A stretch of DNA of 59,740 nt, from assembly GCA_910587295.1 (NCBI GenBank), contig CAJULP010000019.1:1-59740 (forward strand), given 5' to 3'. The stretch comes from an uncultured Lachnospiraceae bacterium (GTDB taxonomy: Bacteria; Bacillota; Clostridia; Lachnospirales; Lachnospiraceae). The notes below the pieces were generated by a model. That model had not been told where the DNA came from. It did not search any database and saw only the letters and a list, made by a program, of their open reading frames with translations. Below are positions 1 through 8,676 of this stretch, piece by piece (position 1 is the first letter of the stretch; every line of letters begins with the position of its first letter). Both the position numbers and the translations under genes were made by a program.

Positions 1-80
1 CCTTTTAGATAGCTACGGAATTTTAAATTCTCGTTCTCTTTTTTCCTTGCTTCTGATCTCACTTTATCTGGCGATATCAT
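1..80 (-). CDS. 5' end of a protein running off the window, possibly a YkgJ-type cysteine-cluster protein
   Basis: An open frame starts at ATG 78-80 (minus strand) and runs off the left edge. The visible product begins MISPDKVRSEARKKENENLK. An AAAGG stretch lies about 10 bases upstream of the ATG. Very basic, charged N-termini of this kind occur in YkgJ-like cysteine-cluster proteins, but the diagnostic cysteines lie outside the window, so that identity is a guess. It follows the BREX remnant on the same strand and may be the first intact gene beyond the decayed island. Confidence 0.4.
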   Translation of the reverse strand, partial: MISPDKVRSEARKKENENLKFRSYLK

Positions 81-228
81 ATATAGTCATCCTTTCCGTA
101 TAAATCTACATTTCCAAGTACAACATCCCCAATTCTATTTTGACATTATCTCAATATATTCATACATATATAGCAATCCTAGCAGCCCCATTGATAAATT
201 TTCCTATGGATAATATCAAAAACAGGCA

Positions 229-1722
229 TTACACAAATGCTTTCTCACCAATATGAATATATTTATACATCTCCGGTTCTAAGTTTGAAATTACATTTTT
301 TATATCAGCATTATTCACAGTAATGCCAACAATAACCTGACACTTATTCCCCAGCACAATAATACTTTTAAAAAATGCATTCGCATCTTCCGCACCTATA
401 CTATGCTGTGTTGGCTCATCAAATATTAATAATCCGGGATGATTACCGCTTTGTTTTTCTGATGTTTGCAGCAATGCTAACGTATATGACCAAATTGCAC
501 GTATATTATCACTTGCTGAAGAATCAAATTTCATATCAAATCTATCAATCACAGGCATATAATTATCTCTTGAAATCTCTATTGCGCCTATATTAGAAAT
601 ACTTGTATATTTAAAATCTTTCAAATTAGCAACAAAATTATTTTCAAATATCTTTATTGTTTCTTCATCACTTTCCGCAAATCTTTTCTGTGATAGCATT
701 TCTTTTTCCTGTAACAGCTCATGCCATTTCTCACTCAAACCAATAAACTTATTTACAATCTCTTTTATGCTTTCTTTAAATTCATTCAAATCTGCAATAT
801 GGTGCTCAATACTCATTCTTTTATAAATAATTGTTTCTGATAAATCTTCGTCTACAGAGTACAAATCCCCCCTAATTGTTTTAGCAAGCCTAAACAAAGT
901 CATAGTCTTACTTCTGATATCTTGCACTGCACTATCTAATTTCGCATTTCTATTTCTGTGATACTCCAATGCAAATTCCAGCATCTCTTTCTGCGCTGTT
1001 AAATGATTTATAGTTTGTTCAATAGTCATCACGTTCGACTGATGTTGAATTGGCAATAATGAATCTTGTATCTTCTGATTGCAAGTAGGACATATCCCTT
1101 CAAATGACTTACATTGCAGATTGCTCCCTAGCTTTTTCAATCTAAGCGCATCCTTATTATTCATAATATCTTGTTTAATTATTTCAAGATTACTTTTCAA
1201 TTCTAAAATTGTCCTTTTTTCAACACCTATTTCCGCTTGTAAATCCCCTTCTTTATCATGATTTTCTGAAAGTATCAATTCGACTTCCTCCAATTCTTCT
1301 TCCAGTTCATCATAATTGTCTACTACTCTTGGTTTTATTGTCTTAAGTGAATCATGCTCCATCTGCAATTCAATTATCCATTCATCTATGGAAACAGGCT
1401 CCCCTACATTTCTAACAATATGTACATTCTCGGCAAAATCTTTTGATAAAATTTCGGGTGATAATGGAACATTCTTTACAATACACTGATTCCTATTTTG
1501 TAAAGAGACCATTTCGTTATATGGAATGATTGCACCCATTTCACAATCTTTATAGTCCACAGCTGACTCTTTGAACATTGCAAGCATGGAACGCTCGCCC
1601 TCTGATAAGTGCTTACCGGATGCACCATGTGTACGGATGGATGTCAATACGCTTGCAAGCAAATTAAACTGATATGGAATAAACGGATATACCAACGCAA
1701 AATCATTCTCATCCGCATACAA
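229..1722 (-). pseudogene. Chimeric remnant: BrxC fragment fused to the C-terminal half of a Rad50/SMC-like ATPase
   Basis: The first ~70 residues read as an internal piece of BrxC (YPFIPYQFNLL, THGASGKHLSEGERSML, FKESA), continuing brxC after a frameshift. From about residue 71 (near 1512) the sequence changes character. A coiled coil of about 130-350 is interrupted by a CPTC zinc-hook-like motif at residues 211-214. A Walker-B-like LLIFDEP follows at about 431-437, as in the C-terminal half of SMC/Rad50/RecN-type ATPases. No Walker A is present, so neither half can be a working ATPase alone. The simplest reading is a deletion that removed the rest of brxC, any pglX/pglZ/brxL genes and the N-terminal half of the second gene, joining the ends in frame. 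A natural fusion family is less likely. Confidence 0.7.
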
Positions 1723-2870
1723 TTTTTCTCTACACCATCATTGAATGTAATGAGGTTTTTAATAATAGTGGTCTTCTGACCATATAATAAACGTAAGGTC
1801 TGTGCAGAGGTATCATTCTTTTCCAAGATTCTCTTTTTGATAACCTCATCAACATTTGCTGATGATAAGGAAAGTCTGGTATCAAAACGTCCTTGAATTT
1901 TGGGGAAGTCATTACCCTTAACCTTTGTTACTGAATCAATGTCCTGCTGACTGGTTACGATAACCCAAGCTTTACCCATACATTCCTTACCCAGCTCCTC
2001 TGTCACTGTCTGTAAGTTCAGCATAAGCTTAGAATCTTCTCCGATATACTGACCAATTTCATCCACCAAGAATACTACATGATGGTTATTTCCCTTTTGC
2101 TCAATATATGCTTTTACTCTCTTTGCGAAATCTTCAATGCTAATCTGGTATGGCTCTGATGCCTTTTCGCACCAGTTACGTGCTGCTGCCTCGCTCATGA
2201 AATCCATAGCTGTTAACACATCTACTACATCATCCTGAATAAAATCGAAGTCCTGTCTGGAATCTTCCCATGCATCCCCATACACTTCCTCAAATTTTTC
2301 CTTGAATTCTGCAAAACGTCCTTCCTCTGTCAGTCTTCTTTCCAAATCTGCAAGGAATGGCATTGCTCCACAGAAGCCTTGCATTTCATTAAATACTTTT
2401 AAGAATACATTTACGATTGCATCCTTATTCTGCTTACTGTTACTGTCACTCTTAGAGTCAATATTAAACAGTACAACATCTGTACTTGTGTCAGCGGCCA
2501 GTTTCATATCAGCAAGCACCATCTGGTCTACAATCTTGGGCTTGCCTCCGGCAAGTCTGTCATCCACAAAGAAATCTATTGCCTTTCTATCACCTACAGA
2601 TTTATTTGCAAGCAAGTAGGATAAGATTTTTAAGAAGTGAGATTTACCGCTTCCAAAGAAACCAGAAATCCATACACCCATCTTAGGTGTATTTCCGACA
2701 ATCCCTTTTTTATATGCAGAAAAAAATTCTGCAAAATGTTTCTGTAATTCTCTTGTCACTACATATTCATCTAGTTCCTGCGCTACATTTTCTTCTTCGC
2801 TCTGACCGACAATGATTACACCCTGAATATCGCGGTCAATCTGTTTTTCAAACATTTCTTTAATAAACAT
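1644..2870 (-). pseudogene. brxC: brxC, BREX P-loop ATPase, N-terminal frame (frameshifted and truncated)
   Basis: BrxC is the large ATPase of BREX phage-defence systems and is normally more than 1,000 residues long. This frame starts at ATG 2870, preceded by AAGGA and 13 bases after brxB. It has a Walker A (GFFGSGKS, residues 70-77) and a Walker B (VVFLVDEIGQYIGED). After GVEK, near 1725-1735, it leaves the conserved frame and ends in a nonsense tail at 1644, while the conserved sequence (YADENDFALVYPFIPYQ) continues in the frame ending at 229. The break is at a run of five A residues on the coding strand, so loss or gain of A is the likely cause. A sequencing error cannot be excluded, but the downstream fusion makes a decayed gene the better reading. 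Confidence 0.85.
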
Positions 2871-2883
2871 ACTCTTTTCCTTC

Positions 2884-3477
2884 CTATCGTACCAAACGAA
2901 ACGCTCGGTAATAATTGTCTTCCGGATACTCATTAAATATAATAAGTTCCTGTTCGGTGTATATACCCGGATAAAATAAAACCATAGGTACACTGGCAAA
3001 TGTTTGTGGCATATTATAGAGAATTTTATTGAATACTTCCGGCGCTTGCAGGAGAGGGAAACACTTACCTACCCCTGCCAAAAACACAACCGCATTTTCC
3101 GGTGTATTCTCTGCAATATGCTGTACAATCAAATTTTCCTTGTCCGTAATTTTAAGTGTATGTTGGATTGCATCCTGAACCTTTTTTATCCCACGACTTT
3201 CTTCCTGTGCATAGCATTTTTCCATGAAATTTTTCTTTTGTAAATGGTCTATAATCAAATCATACAAATCATATACCACCAGCTCAAATCCATCTGTGCC
3301 TTTAAGGTTTCTATTTTTCAGATACTCAATACGTTCTCGGACAATAAGTTCATCTTTAGGGTCATAATCAAATACCCAATAATTTACCTCATTCGCTTTT
3401 CCCTTTGTCTGCCGAAATGATGGTTTTCTGATGGATGCCTCCATCTGGTCTAATCGCTCTGCTATATTTGCCATCAT
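2884..3477 (-). CDS. brxB: BrxB, BREX system protein (DUF1788)
   Basis: A 197-residue protein that reads as BrxB/DUF1788, a core BREX component of unknown biochemical role encoded between brxA and brxC. Family-like segments include the N-terminal IAERLDQMEASI, FELVVYDLYDLI in the middle and the C-terminal VPMVLFYPGIYTEQELIIFN. Its start codon overlaps the brxA stop (ATGATGG over TGA), indicating translational coupling, and brxC begins 13 bases downstream. The frame is intact and full length, so this is the best-preserved gene of the remnant. With brxC broken and no pglX, pglZ or brxL visible, it probably no longer supports defence. Confidence 0.88.
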   Translation of the reverse strand: MMANIAERLDQMEASIRKPSFRQTKGKANEVNYWVFDYDPKDELIVRERIEYLKNRNLKGTDGFELVVYDLYDLIIDHLQKKNFMEKCYAQEESRGIKKVQDAIQHTLKITDKENLIVQHIAENTPENAVVFLAGVGKCFPLLQAPEVFNKILYNMPQTFASVPMVLFYPGIYTEQELIIFNEYPEDNYYRAFRLVR

Positions 3478-4061
3478 CTTACCCCCGAAAGTGCTTTTAC
3501 AATCTGCTTCATGTCATTATCAATAAGCCAACGCTCCATATCCAGCTCCAAGATAGGCTTATAGATTTTTCTGACATCCTTGCCCTTATCTGTGACACCT
3601 GCCTCATAAAGATAAGTCTTATAGTTTCTTGATAATTTACCAAGAGTCATTTCCGACCATCCAGCCATTTTTTCACACTGTAACTGCTTGTCCTTGAAGA
3701 AAATATTCAAATCGCTTTGCGTATATTCATTGCTGCCGATTATCATTTTTTCTCTTATGACTTCATACACAAAATCAAAAAACAAAGTGTCATTAACCAT
3801 CATTGCCGCCAGTGCAAACAGCTTTTGTGTAGCCACATCCCCATTCATAAAAACCGGATAAAAACTATCGCCTAATGCCTTAATTCTTGCCGTAACAGCA
3901 TTGTATGTGAGTAATGCTCTTTCCGGTGTAACTGATACAAATATGTTTTCGGTTTTGCATAACTCTCTGATTTCTTCAAAAGTTCTTCCTTCAGAAAGCA
4001 GCTTGACTTCATTCCGAAATTCCATTAACCGGACTCGGTAATACGTCCAATATTTCATCAA
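3474..4061 (-). CDS. brxA: BrxA, BREX system protein (DUF1819), probably 5'-truncated
   Basis: The protein matches the BrxA/DUF1819 pattern from LMEFR onward: VKLLSEGRTFEEI, ALLTYNAVTARIKAL, FFDFVYEVIREKMIIG, SDLNIFFKDKQLQCEKMAGWS and a C-terminal KALSGVR. BrxA is a small helical, DNA-binding BREX protein. The first 12 residues do not look like the usual BrxA N-terminus and are read out of frame through the end of the xre gene. The frame overlaps xre by 53 bases, or 17 if translation starts at the internal ATG at 4025. No good ribosome site precedes either start. I infer a deletion that joined xre directly to about codon 17 of brxA. Confidence 0.8.
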   Translation of the reverse strand: MMKYWTYYRVRLMEFRNEVKLLSEGRTFEEIRELCKTENIFVSVTPERALLTYNAVTARIKALGDSFYPVFMNGDVATQKLFALAAMMVNDTLFFDFVYEVIREKMIIGSNEYTQSDLNIFFKDKQLQCEKMAGWSEMTLGKLSRNYKTYLYEAGVTDKGKDVRKIYKPILELDMERWLIDNDMKQIVKALSGVR

Positions 4062-4233
4062 CAGTACAATTCAATTTTCTGCAAATTTTCACTATGACAT
4101 CCATTGATACATTTTCATTATGTGACAGCTTTGCAAGAGTTCCTTCACTGATACCAACCAGCTTGCGAAACTCTGTTTTTTTCATTCCTTTATCAATCAG
4201 CAGTTTAAATAATTTGTTATAACAAACATCCAC
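4009..4233 (-). CDS. Small XRE-family (Cro/CI-type) transcriptional regulator
   Basis: A 74-residue single-domain helix-turn-helix protein: KLLIDKGMKKTEFRKLVGIS then EGTLAKLSHNENVSMDVIVK, typical of the short XRE regulators that head Firmicute defence and mobile operons. The start is GTG at 4233 with GAGGAG about 8 bases upstream; no in-frame ATG fits. The last residues (LPSPVNGISE) overlap the brxA frame and may be partly created by the deletion joining the two genes. It probably repressed the brx operon. A promoter-like TTGAAA followed 18 bases later by TAGATA lies just upstream. Confidence 0.82.
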   Translation of the reverse strand: MDVCYNKLFKLLIDKGMKKTEFRKLVGISEGTLAKLSHNENVSMDVIVKICRKLNCTVDEILDVLPSPVNGISE

Positions 4234-4252
4234 TTTTCTTCTCCTCTATTAT

Positions 4253-4339
4253 CTACATGAATCTGTAAATATTTTTCAACTGGATACAATTCAGCATTCG
4301 ATTCAGCGTCCAATAATCCACTATGTTAAAGCATACCAT
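4253..4339 (-). CDS. Possible 28-residue leader peptide upstream of xre
   Basis: A short frame starting at ATG 4337-4339 has a good GGAGG five bases upstream and encodes MVCFNIVDYW followed by 18 further residues, ending 20 bases before the xre start. The ribosome site is better than expected by chance in this AT-rich stretch. The product matches no family I know, and it could be a leftover of a deleted gene rather than a working peptide. The rest of the 4234-4490 interval shows only the likely xre promoter. Confidence 0.25.
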   Translation of the reverse strand: MVCFNIVDYWTLNRMLNCIQLKNIYRFM

Positions 4340-4492
4340 AAATCCTCCAATAACAAAACAAAAATATGCAAGTTCTTGAAGATTTCTTCAACTTTTCATG
4401 CAGTCCATATTTGTCTAGCTCTATATCGTTTTTTCAAATCGTAAAAATATCGCTATTTCAAACAACCCCAAAAGCAACATTTTTCTTATAGC

Positions 4493-4522
4493 AAAAGAGC
4501 ATGGCCTCCGCCATGCTCTTTC
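4493..4522 (-). terminator. Intrinsic terminator after the sigma/anti-sigma/lipoprotein operon
   Basis: A perfect 12-bp stem (AAAGAGCATGGC pairing with GCCATGCTCTTT, 4494-4505 with 4510-4521) and a 4-base loop. On the minus strand it is followed by TTTTGC, fitting termination of the operon that ends at 4590. Confidence 0.8.
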
Positions 4523-4589
4523 AAAACTATAAACAATATATAATTTCCTTCCTCACAATCTCTTCCACCCTTAAAATCTTCTATGCAAT

Positions 4590-5822
4590 TCAGTAATGCA
4601 CTAGCACCGTCTTTTGCGGGATATCGTTATGCCCTCCCATACAGACAATGCACGCCTGAAGTTCCGGGAACAGGCAGACCTGGGGAGACCGATAAAACAT
4701 CTCTTCTCTGTCGTCCTGAATCACTTCTTTATACACTAAGGAGAAATCCGATGTCCGCCAGATTGCAATCTCCATCTGGGTCGTATCCAGGGCCGCCGTG
4801 GCATAGACGGATCCGTCATCTGAAAAGAAAGGTCCGCTTACCGGCAGTGAGCTTACCTTCTCCGTATTGTATGCCGCCTTTCCCGTTTTCGTGTCAATCA
4901 CTCCCATTCCTCCTCCAAAGAACAGGCTGTCCTCTCCAAACAGCAGCTTTCCGCCGCTGTACCCTGTCGCCGTACCAAAATCATACTGCAGGATATGATT
5001 TTCATAGCCTTTGCCGTCTATGCCGACCTGGCCCCATGACGGAACCGATGTGCCATTCTGGTTCGACGTGCCGCTAAACACAATATGACTGTTGTCTTCA
5101 TCAACGAAGAGCGCTGAGACCCCCAAAAGATCAATGTTGTTTTCTTCCGTCCACAAATCCATCACTTTCTGTTTCTTCTGGCTTTTGAGATTGTAAAAGT
5201 TCAACCCCTCCCAATTATCGCAATAGATAAGCAGTGTTCCGTCATGTGAAACAGTCCATTTAGCCATCGCTGCGGTCGATACAATATCATTCAAAGCCAT
5301 TCTCCGTGTCTCCTTCAGGGCGTCATCATAAAAAATACACAGACATTCCATATCCCCTTCGGAGCTGATTCCCACCATCTGCGCCCCCTCTTGCTCCGCA
5401 TCCTCAAAGGGTAATCCGCTTTTGGGCACACCGATCGCACAATATCCATCCTTGTACGAATAAAAATCAATCATATTCCAGCCTTCCGTCTTCGTCCGCG
5501 CCTCGATCTGTGCCGTCACCATGTCATAAAGATACAGCATATCTTCCTTTAAAACCAGAAGCGTATTTTCTTTCCCCTTCCAGATCTGTATGCTCCGGCC
5601 GTCGAACAATTCCCCGTTCAAAGCCGCCGCACTCTTATCCTGTCCGCCCTTCGACGCAGCCTTCGTTTCCGCAGTTCCCCTTTCTTCCGGGTTTTGACCG
5701 GACTCTGCTTCCTTCGCCATCACGCCTTCCGAAAGCTGTCCTGCCGCACTCTTCCCCCCACATCCGGCCATACAGACTACGGCCAGTGACACTGCCAGTA
5801 TTTTTATCCATTTGTTCTTCAT
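4590..5822 (-). CDS. Secreted lipoprotein, probably beta-propeller-like
   Basis: The start at ATG 5822 has AGGAG at proper spacing and gives MKNKWIKILAVSLAVVCMAGC, a textbook lipoprotein signal with lipobox VCMAGC; an in-frame ATG 45 bases upstream has no ribosome site. The mature ~390-residue chain begins with a low-complexity linker. It then shows repeated beta-strand blocks with aromatic and Asp/Ser-rich turns (LLVLKEDMLYLYDMVT, LLIYCDNWEGLNFYNLKS, SHIVFSGTSNQNG, VYATAALDTTQMEIAIWRTS), resembling WD40/TolB-type propellers. It is the last gene of the operon with the ECF sigma and anti-sigma genes, so it may sense an envelope signal or be an output of that system. The ligand is unknown. Confidence 0.7.
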   Translation of the reverse strand: MKNKWIKILAVSLAVVCMAGCGGKSAAGQLSEGVMAKEAESGQNPEERGTAETKAASKGGQDKSAAALNGELFDGRSIQIWKGKENTLLVLKEDMLYLYDMVTAQIEARTKTEGWNMIDFYSYKDGYCAIGVPKSGLPFEDAEQEGAQMVGISSEGDMECLCIFYDDALKETRRMALNDIVSTAAMAKWTVSHDGTLLIYCDNWEGLNFYNLKSQKKQKVMDLWTEENNIDLLGVSALFVDEDNSHIVFSGTSNQNGTSVPSWGQVGIDGKGYENHILQYDFGTATGYSGGKLLFGEDSLFFGGGMGVIDTKTGKAAYNTEKVSSLPVSGPFFSDDGSVYATAALDTTQMEIAIWRTSDFSLVYKEVIQDDREEMFYRSPQVCLFPELQACIVCMGGHNDIPQKTVLVHY

Positions 5823-5857
5823 AACAATCTCCTTTTTACCAGTTTTCTGCTTTTTAC

Positions 5858-6478
5858 CTACGGCCATGGAATCCCAAGTTTAGCCTTGGCATTCTCCAGC
5901 CAGACGGGATTGATCGTTTCTCCCACTTTTCCTGACGTGAAATATCCTCCGACCCATGCCGGATTTTTACTCTCATCATACAGAAATTCCGCATAGCTGA
6001 ACGTTTCCGGATCGCCGCCCAGGATCAGATAATGTTTAACTCCCTGGCTGTCCCTGTAATCATAAATATACGCCTGACTGTCGGAAATCTGCTCCGTAAT
6101 GTCAATATTTTCTCCGTTCGCCGTAAACCAGAGGCGGCCATCCTTATATACTGCCGGCGCCGTCGCATTTGCCGTGTCAAGCGCAGCACTGGAAACCATA
6201 TTCCCCTCTTCATCCTCCGATTCCGTAAATATGGCATTACCGGCAAAAGATAAAATCCGGCTGATGATCCCTTCTCCGGTATATGCATATGTAGTTCCGC
6301 TGGCCAGCACCAGCAGCAGAACCGCTGCCAACGCAACTGCCGGTCCCCGAAACCGTCTGTATCCCGCCGGGGTTTTTGATGTACCCGCCTGCTCATTTCG
6401 CATTGCCTCTTCAATACGCTGGCTGCACCGCTCTGGCATTCTAATCTGTCCGTATACTTCTTTCACTCTATTTTCCAT
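5858..6478 (-). CDS. Single-pass membrane anti-sigma factor
   Basis: A ~206-residue protein with a short cytoplasmic N-terminal region (KEVYGQIRMPERCSQRIEEA), one transmembrane segment (VALAAVLLLVLASGTTYAY, about residues 48-66) and an extracytoplasmic domain. The layout is that of Clostridial anti-sigma proteins encoded directly after ECF sigma genes (DUF4179-like). The sigma stop codon is only a few bases upstream. The AAGGAGGAGG within the sigma 3' end is the ribosome site and favours ATG 6478 over TTG 6481. It probably holds the sigma factor at the membrane until an extracellular signal arrives; the signal cannot be read from the sequence. Confidence 0.75.
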   Translation of the reverse strand: MENRVKEVYGQIRMPERCSQRIEEAMRNEQAGTSKTPAGYRRFRGPAVALAAVLLLVLASGTTYAYTGEGIISRILSFAGNAIFTESEDEEGNMVSSAALDTANATAPAVYKDGRLWFTANGENIDITEQISDSQAYIYDYRDSQGVKHYLILGGDPETFSYAEFLYDESKNPAWVGGYFTSGKVGETINPVWLENAKAKLGIPWP

Positions 6479-6481
6479 CAA

Positions 6482-6946
6482 TCAGACCTCCTCCTTTAAC
6501 GCTTCTTCCAATATCCTCCTTGCCCGCGACATTCGTGTTGTGACAGCACTGTCAGAAATATGCAGGATCTCCCCGATTTCCCTGACCGTATATCCTTCGT
6601 AATAGAAAAGATAGACGACAATGCGATATTTGGGTTTCAATCTGCCGATACATTCCCAAACATCACTCTGTGCAGGCTGATCAAACACGATCTCTTCCCT
6701 GTGTGCTTCTTCAAACGGCCCTGTCCTTTTTCTCCAGACAGAGCGCAGAAGGCTCCGGCACTGGTTGGCTGTCACCTGCATCAGCCATGCCTTCTCCTTA
6801 CCGGGCGTCAGACTGCTTTGCTCCATCAGTTTCAGAAAGACCGTCTGACAGACATCTTCCGCATCCTGGATTGAATGGGTGTAACTGACCGCCAGCCTGT
6901 AGACATCATCCTTATAGAGACGGAACAATTCCATCACGTCATACAT
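6482..6946 (-). CDS. ECF-type RNA polymerase sigma factor
   Basis: A 154-residue sigma-70 family protein of ECF size. Region 2 is MELFRLYKDDVYRLAVSYTH with DAEDVCQTVFLKLME. Region 4 is LKPKYRIVVYLFYYEGYTVREIGEILHISDSAVTTRMSRARRIL, written here only by its ends: it opens LKPKYRIVVYLFYYEG and closes SAVTTRMSRARRIL. The preferred start is ATG 6946 with GGAG upstream. It heads a three-gene operon with its membrane anti-sigma factor and a lipoprotein, and such operons are usually autoregulated. No ECF promoter motif could be identified with confidence in the 6947-7087 interval. Confidence 0.88.
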   Translation of the reverse strand: MYDVMELFRLYKDDVYRLAVSYTHSIQDAEDVCQTVFLKLMEQSSLTPGKEKAWLMQVTANQCRSLLRSVWRKRTGPFEEAHREEIVFDQPAQSDVWECIGRLKPKYRIVVYLFYYEGYTVREIGEILHISDSAVTTRMSRARRILEEALKEEV

Positions 6947-7087
6947 GAATGCATCTCCTTTCTGCTTTTTAGCTTCTGTGTAATTTTTCAATCTTGAGAT
7001 CTCATAGATAAGACGCGCCAGCTTCTCCTTTTGTCACAAATTATTTGTAATATTTATTTAATTGAATCACAACCGCATATACAAAGC

Positions 7088-7133
7088 GGCCCAAAAAACA
7101 GGAAATTCTTTTTAATCTCCTGCCTTTTGGGCC
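7088..7133. terminator. Hairpin terminator downstream of the purine operon
   Basis: GGCCCAAAA at 7088-7096 pairs with TTTTGGGCC at 7125-7133, with further partial pairing inside (CAGGA with TCCTG). It lies between the 3' end of the purF-like gene (7212) and the ECF sigma gene. T-rich flanks on both strands suggest a bidirectional terminator. Nothing else was recognised between 6992 and 7211. Confidence 0.6.
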
Positions 7134-7211
7134 TATTTTGTCTTTTACTTCTTATGCCGCTTGATAAATCCCACCCATGAAAGGCGGTTCAAAGCCATGA
7201 AAACCGTAAAT

Positions 7212-8648
7212 CTATTCTCTCCCATCCCAGCAATAGGTACACAGCTTTTCTCTCTCTATCCCCACCGACTCGATCAGATCATCCAGCCTGTGGTACCGCA
7301 GGGAGGTAAAATTAAGCTGCACCCCGATGCGCTTCACCATCTCTTGGTATTCCGGCGTTTCCGGGTTCGAATAAGCGCTTAAATTTACGTTCTTGTCATC
7401 CCCCTCCATCTCCTTGATGATCCGCCTGGTGATCAGATCCATCTCTGAAGTGGACCTTGAGAAGTTCAAATATTTACATCCGTACAAAAGGGGTGGGCAG
7501 GCAGGCCTGATATGTACTTCCCGCGCACCGCTCTGGTACAAAAATTCCGTTGTTTCACGCAGCTGCGTTCCCCGGACGATAGAATCATCAATGAGCAGAA
7601 GACTCTTATCCTGGATCAGATCATGCACCGGAATCAGCTTCATCTTGGCGATCAGGTTCCTCTTGCTCTGGATCGTGGGCATAAACGATCTGGGCCAGGT
7701 CGGCGTATATTTAATAAACGGCCTGGAAAAAGGAACCCCTGAGGTATTGGAATACCCTATCGCATGGGCGATTCCGGAATCCGGAACCCCTGCCACATTA
7801 TCCGGAGAAACGTTACCATTCTTTGTCTTATCCCGTTCTGCCAACAGCTCACCGCAGCGATAGCGCATTTTTTCCACGCTGATCCCCTCGTATGACGAGG
7901 AAGGATAACCATAATATACCCAAAGGAAAGTACAGATCTTCATTTTATTTCCGGGTTTTGCCAGCGTGCGTACCTCCTCCGGTGTAACCACCGCAATCTC
8001 TCCGGGTCCTAATTCTCTCTCTTCGGTATATCCCAGGTTTAAATAGGCAAAGCTTTCAAAGGAGATACAATAGCCATCCTCCTTTTTCCCAATAGAGACC
8101 GGTGTCCTTCCCATCTTATCCCTTGCAACATAAATCCCCTTAGGCGTTAGCAGCGCCAGTGTCATGGAGCCGTCGATTAACTCCTGAGCGTAAGTAATCC
8201 CTTCGATCAGATTATCTTTTTGGTTGATGATAGCCGCCACCAGTTCCGTGGCATTGATATCCCCTCCGCTCATCTCCAGGAAATGGGCATGGCCCATGGT
8301 AAAGATCTGCTTCACGATCTCTTCCATGTTATTGATCTTTCCCACCGTCATTATGGCATAAGTGCCATGGTGGGAACGTACCAAAAGGGGCTGAGGCTCA
8401 TAATCGGAAATGCACCCGATTCCCATATCCCCCTCCATTTCACTCATATCCTTGTCAAACTTGGTACGAAAAGGGGCATTTTCAATATTATGGATCGCCC
8501 TGTCAAATCCCTTTTCCTTACTGTACACTGCCATTCCTGCACGTCTTGTTCCCAGATGAGAATGGTAATCCGTTCCAAAAAACAGATCAAAAACACAGTC
8601 TTTTTTTAATGCTGTTCCAAAAAAACCACCCAATGTATACTCCTCCAT
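7212..8648 (-). CDS. PurF-like amidophosphoribosyltransferase paralogue lacking the catalytic cysteine
   Basis: A 478-residue protein with the PurF architecture: N-terminal Ntn-glutaminase-like half and C-terminal phosphoribosyltransferase half. The PRPP-binding loop is intact (LLLIDDSIVRGT), as is a C-terminal CTYC resembling the iron-sulphur ligands of Bacillus-type PurF. The N-terminus reads LGGFFG where PurF has CGVFG, so the glutaminase nucleophile Cys is replaced by Gly (residue 7); the following FFGTDYHSHLGTRRAGMAV does align with YALQHRGQESAGI-type sequence. It may use free ammonia, another amine donor, or be regulatory. GGAGGAG inside the first codons could drive a TTG start at codon 6, putting Gly at the N-terminus. 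It follows purB by 28 bases. Confidence 0.85.
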   Translation of the reverse strand: MEEYTLGGFFGTALKKDCVFDLFFGTDYHSHLGTRRAGMAVYSKEKGFDRAIHNIENAPFRTKFDKDMSEMEGDMGIGCISDYEPQPLLVRSHHGTYAIMTVGKINNMEEIVKQIFTMGHAHFLEMSGGDINATELVAAIINQKDNLIEGITYAQELIDGSMTLALLTPKGIYVARDKMGRTPVSIGKKEDGYCISFESFAYLNLGYTEERELGPGEIAVVTPEEVRTLAKPGNKMKICTFLWVYYGYPSSSYEGISVEKMRYRCGELLAERDKTKNGNVSPDNVAGVPDSGIAHAIGYSNTSGVPFSRPFIKYTPTWPRSFMPTIQSKRNLIAKMKLIPVHDLIQDKSLLLIDDSIVRGTQLRETTEFLYQSGAREVHIRPACPPLLYGCKYLNFSRSTSEMDLITRRIIKEMEGDDKNVNLSAYSNPETPEYQEMVKRIGVQLNFTSLRYHRLDDLIESVGIEREKLCTYCWDGRE

Positions 8649-8676
8649 TAAACCATAAAGCGAAAAAGATTAGCCC

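Noticed and set aside
1644..1740. Programmed ribosomal frameshift to make full-length BrxC
   Set aside because: The site lacks a canonical slippery heptamer, no clear downstream stimulatory structure was seen, and the downstream frame is itself a truncated chimera.
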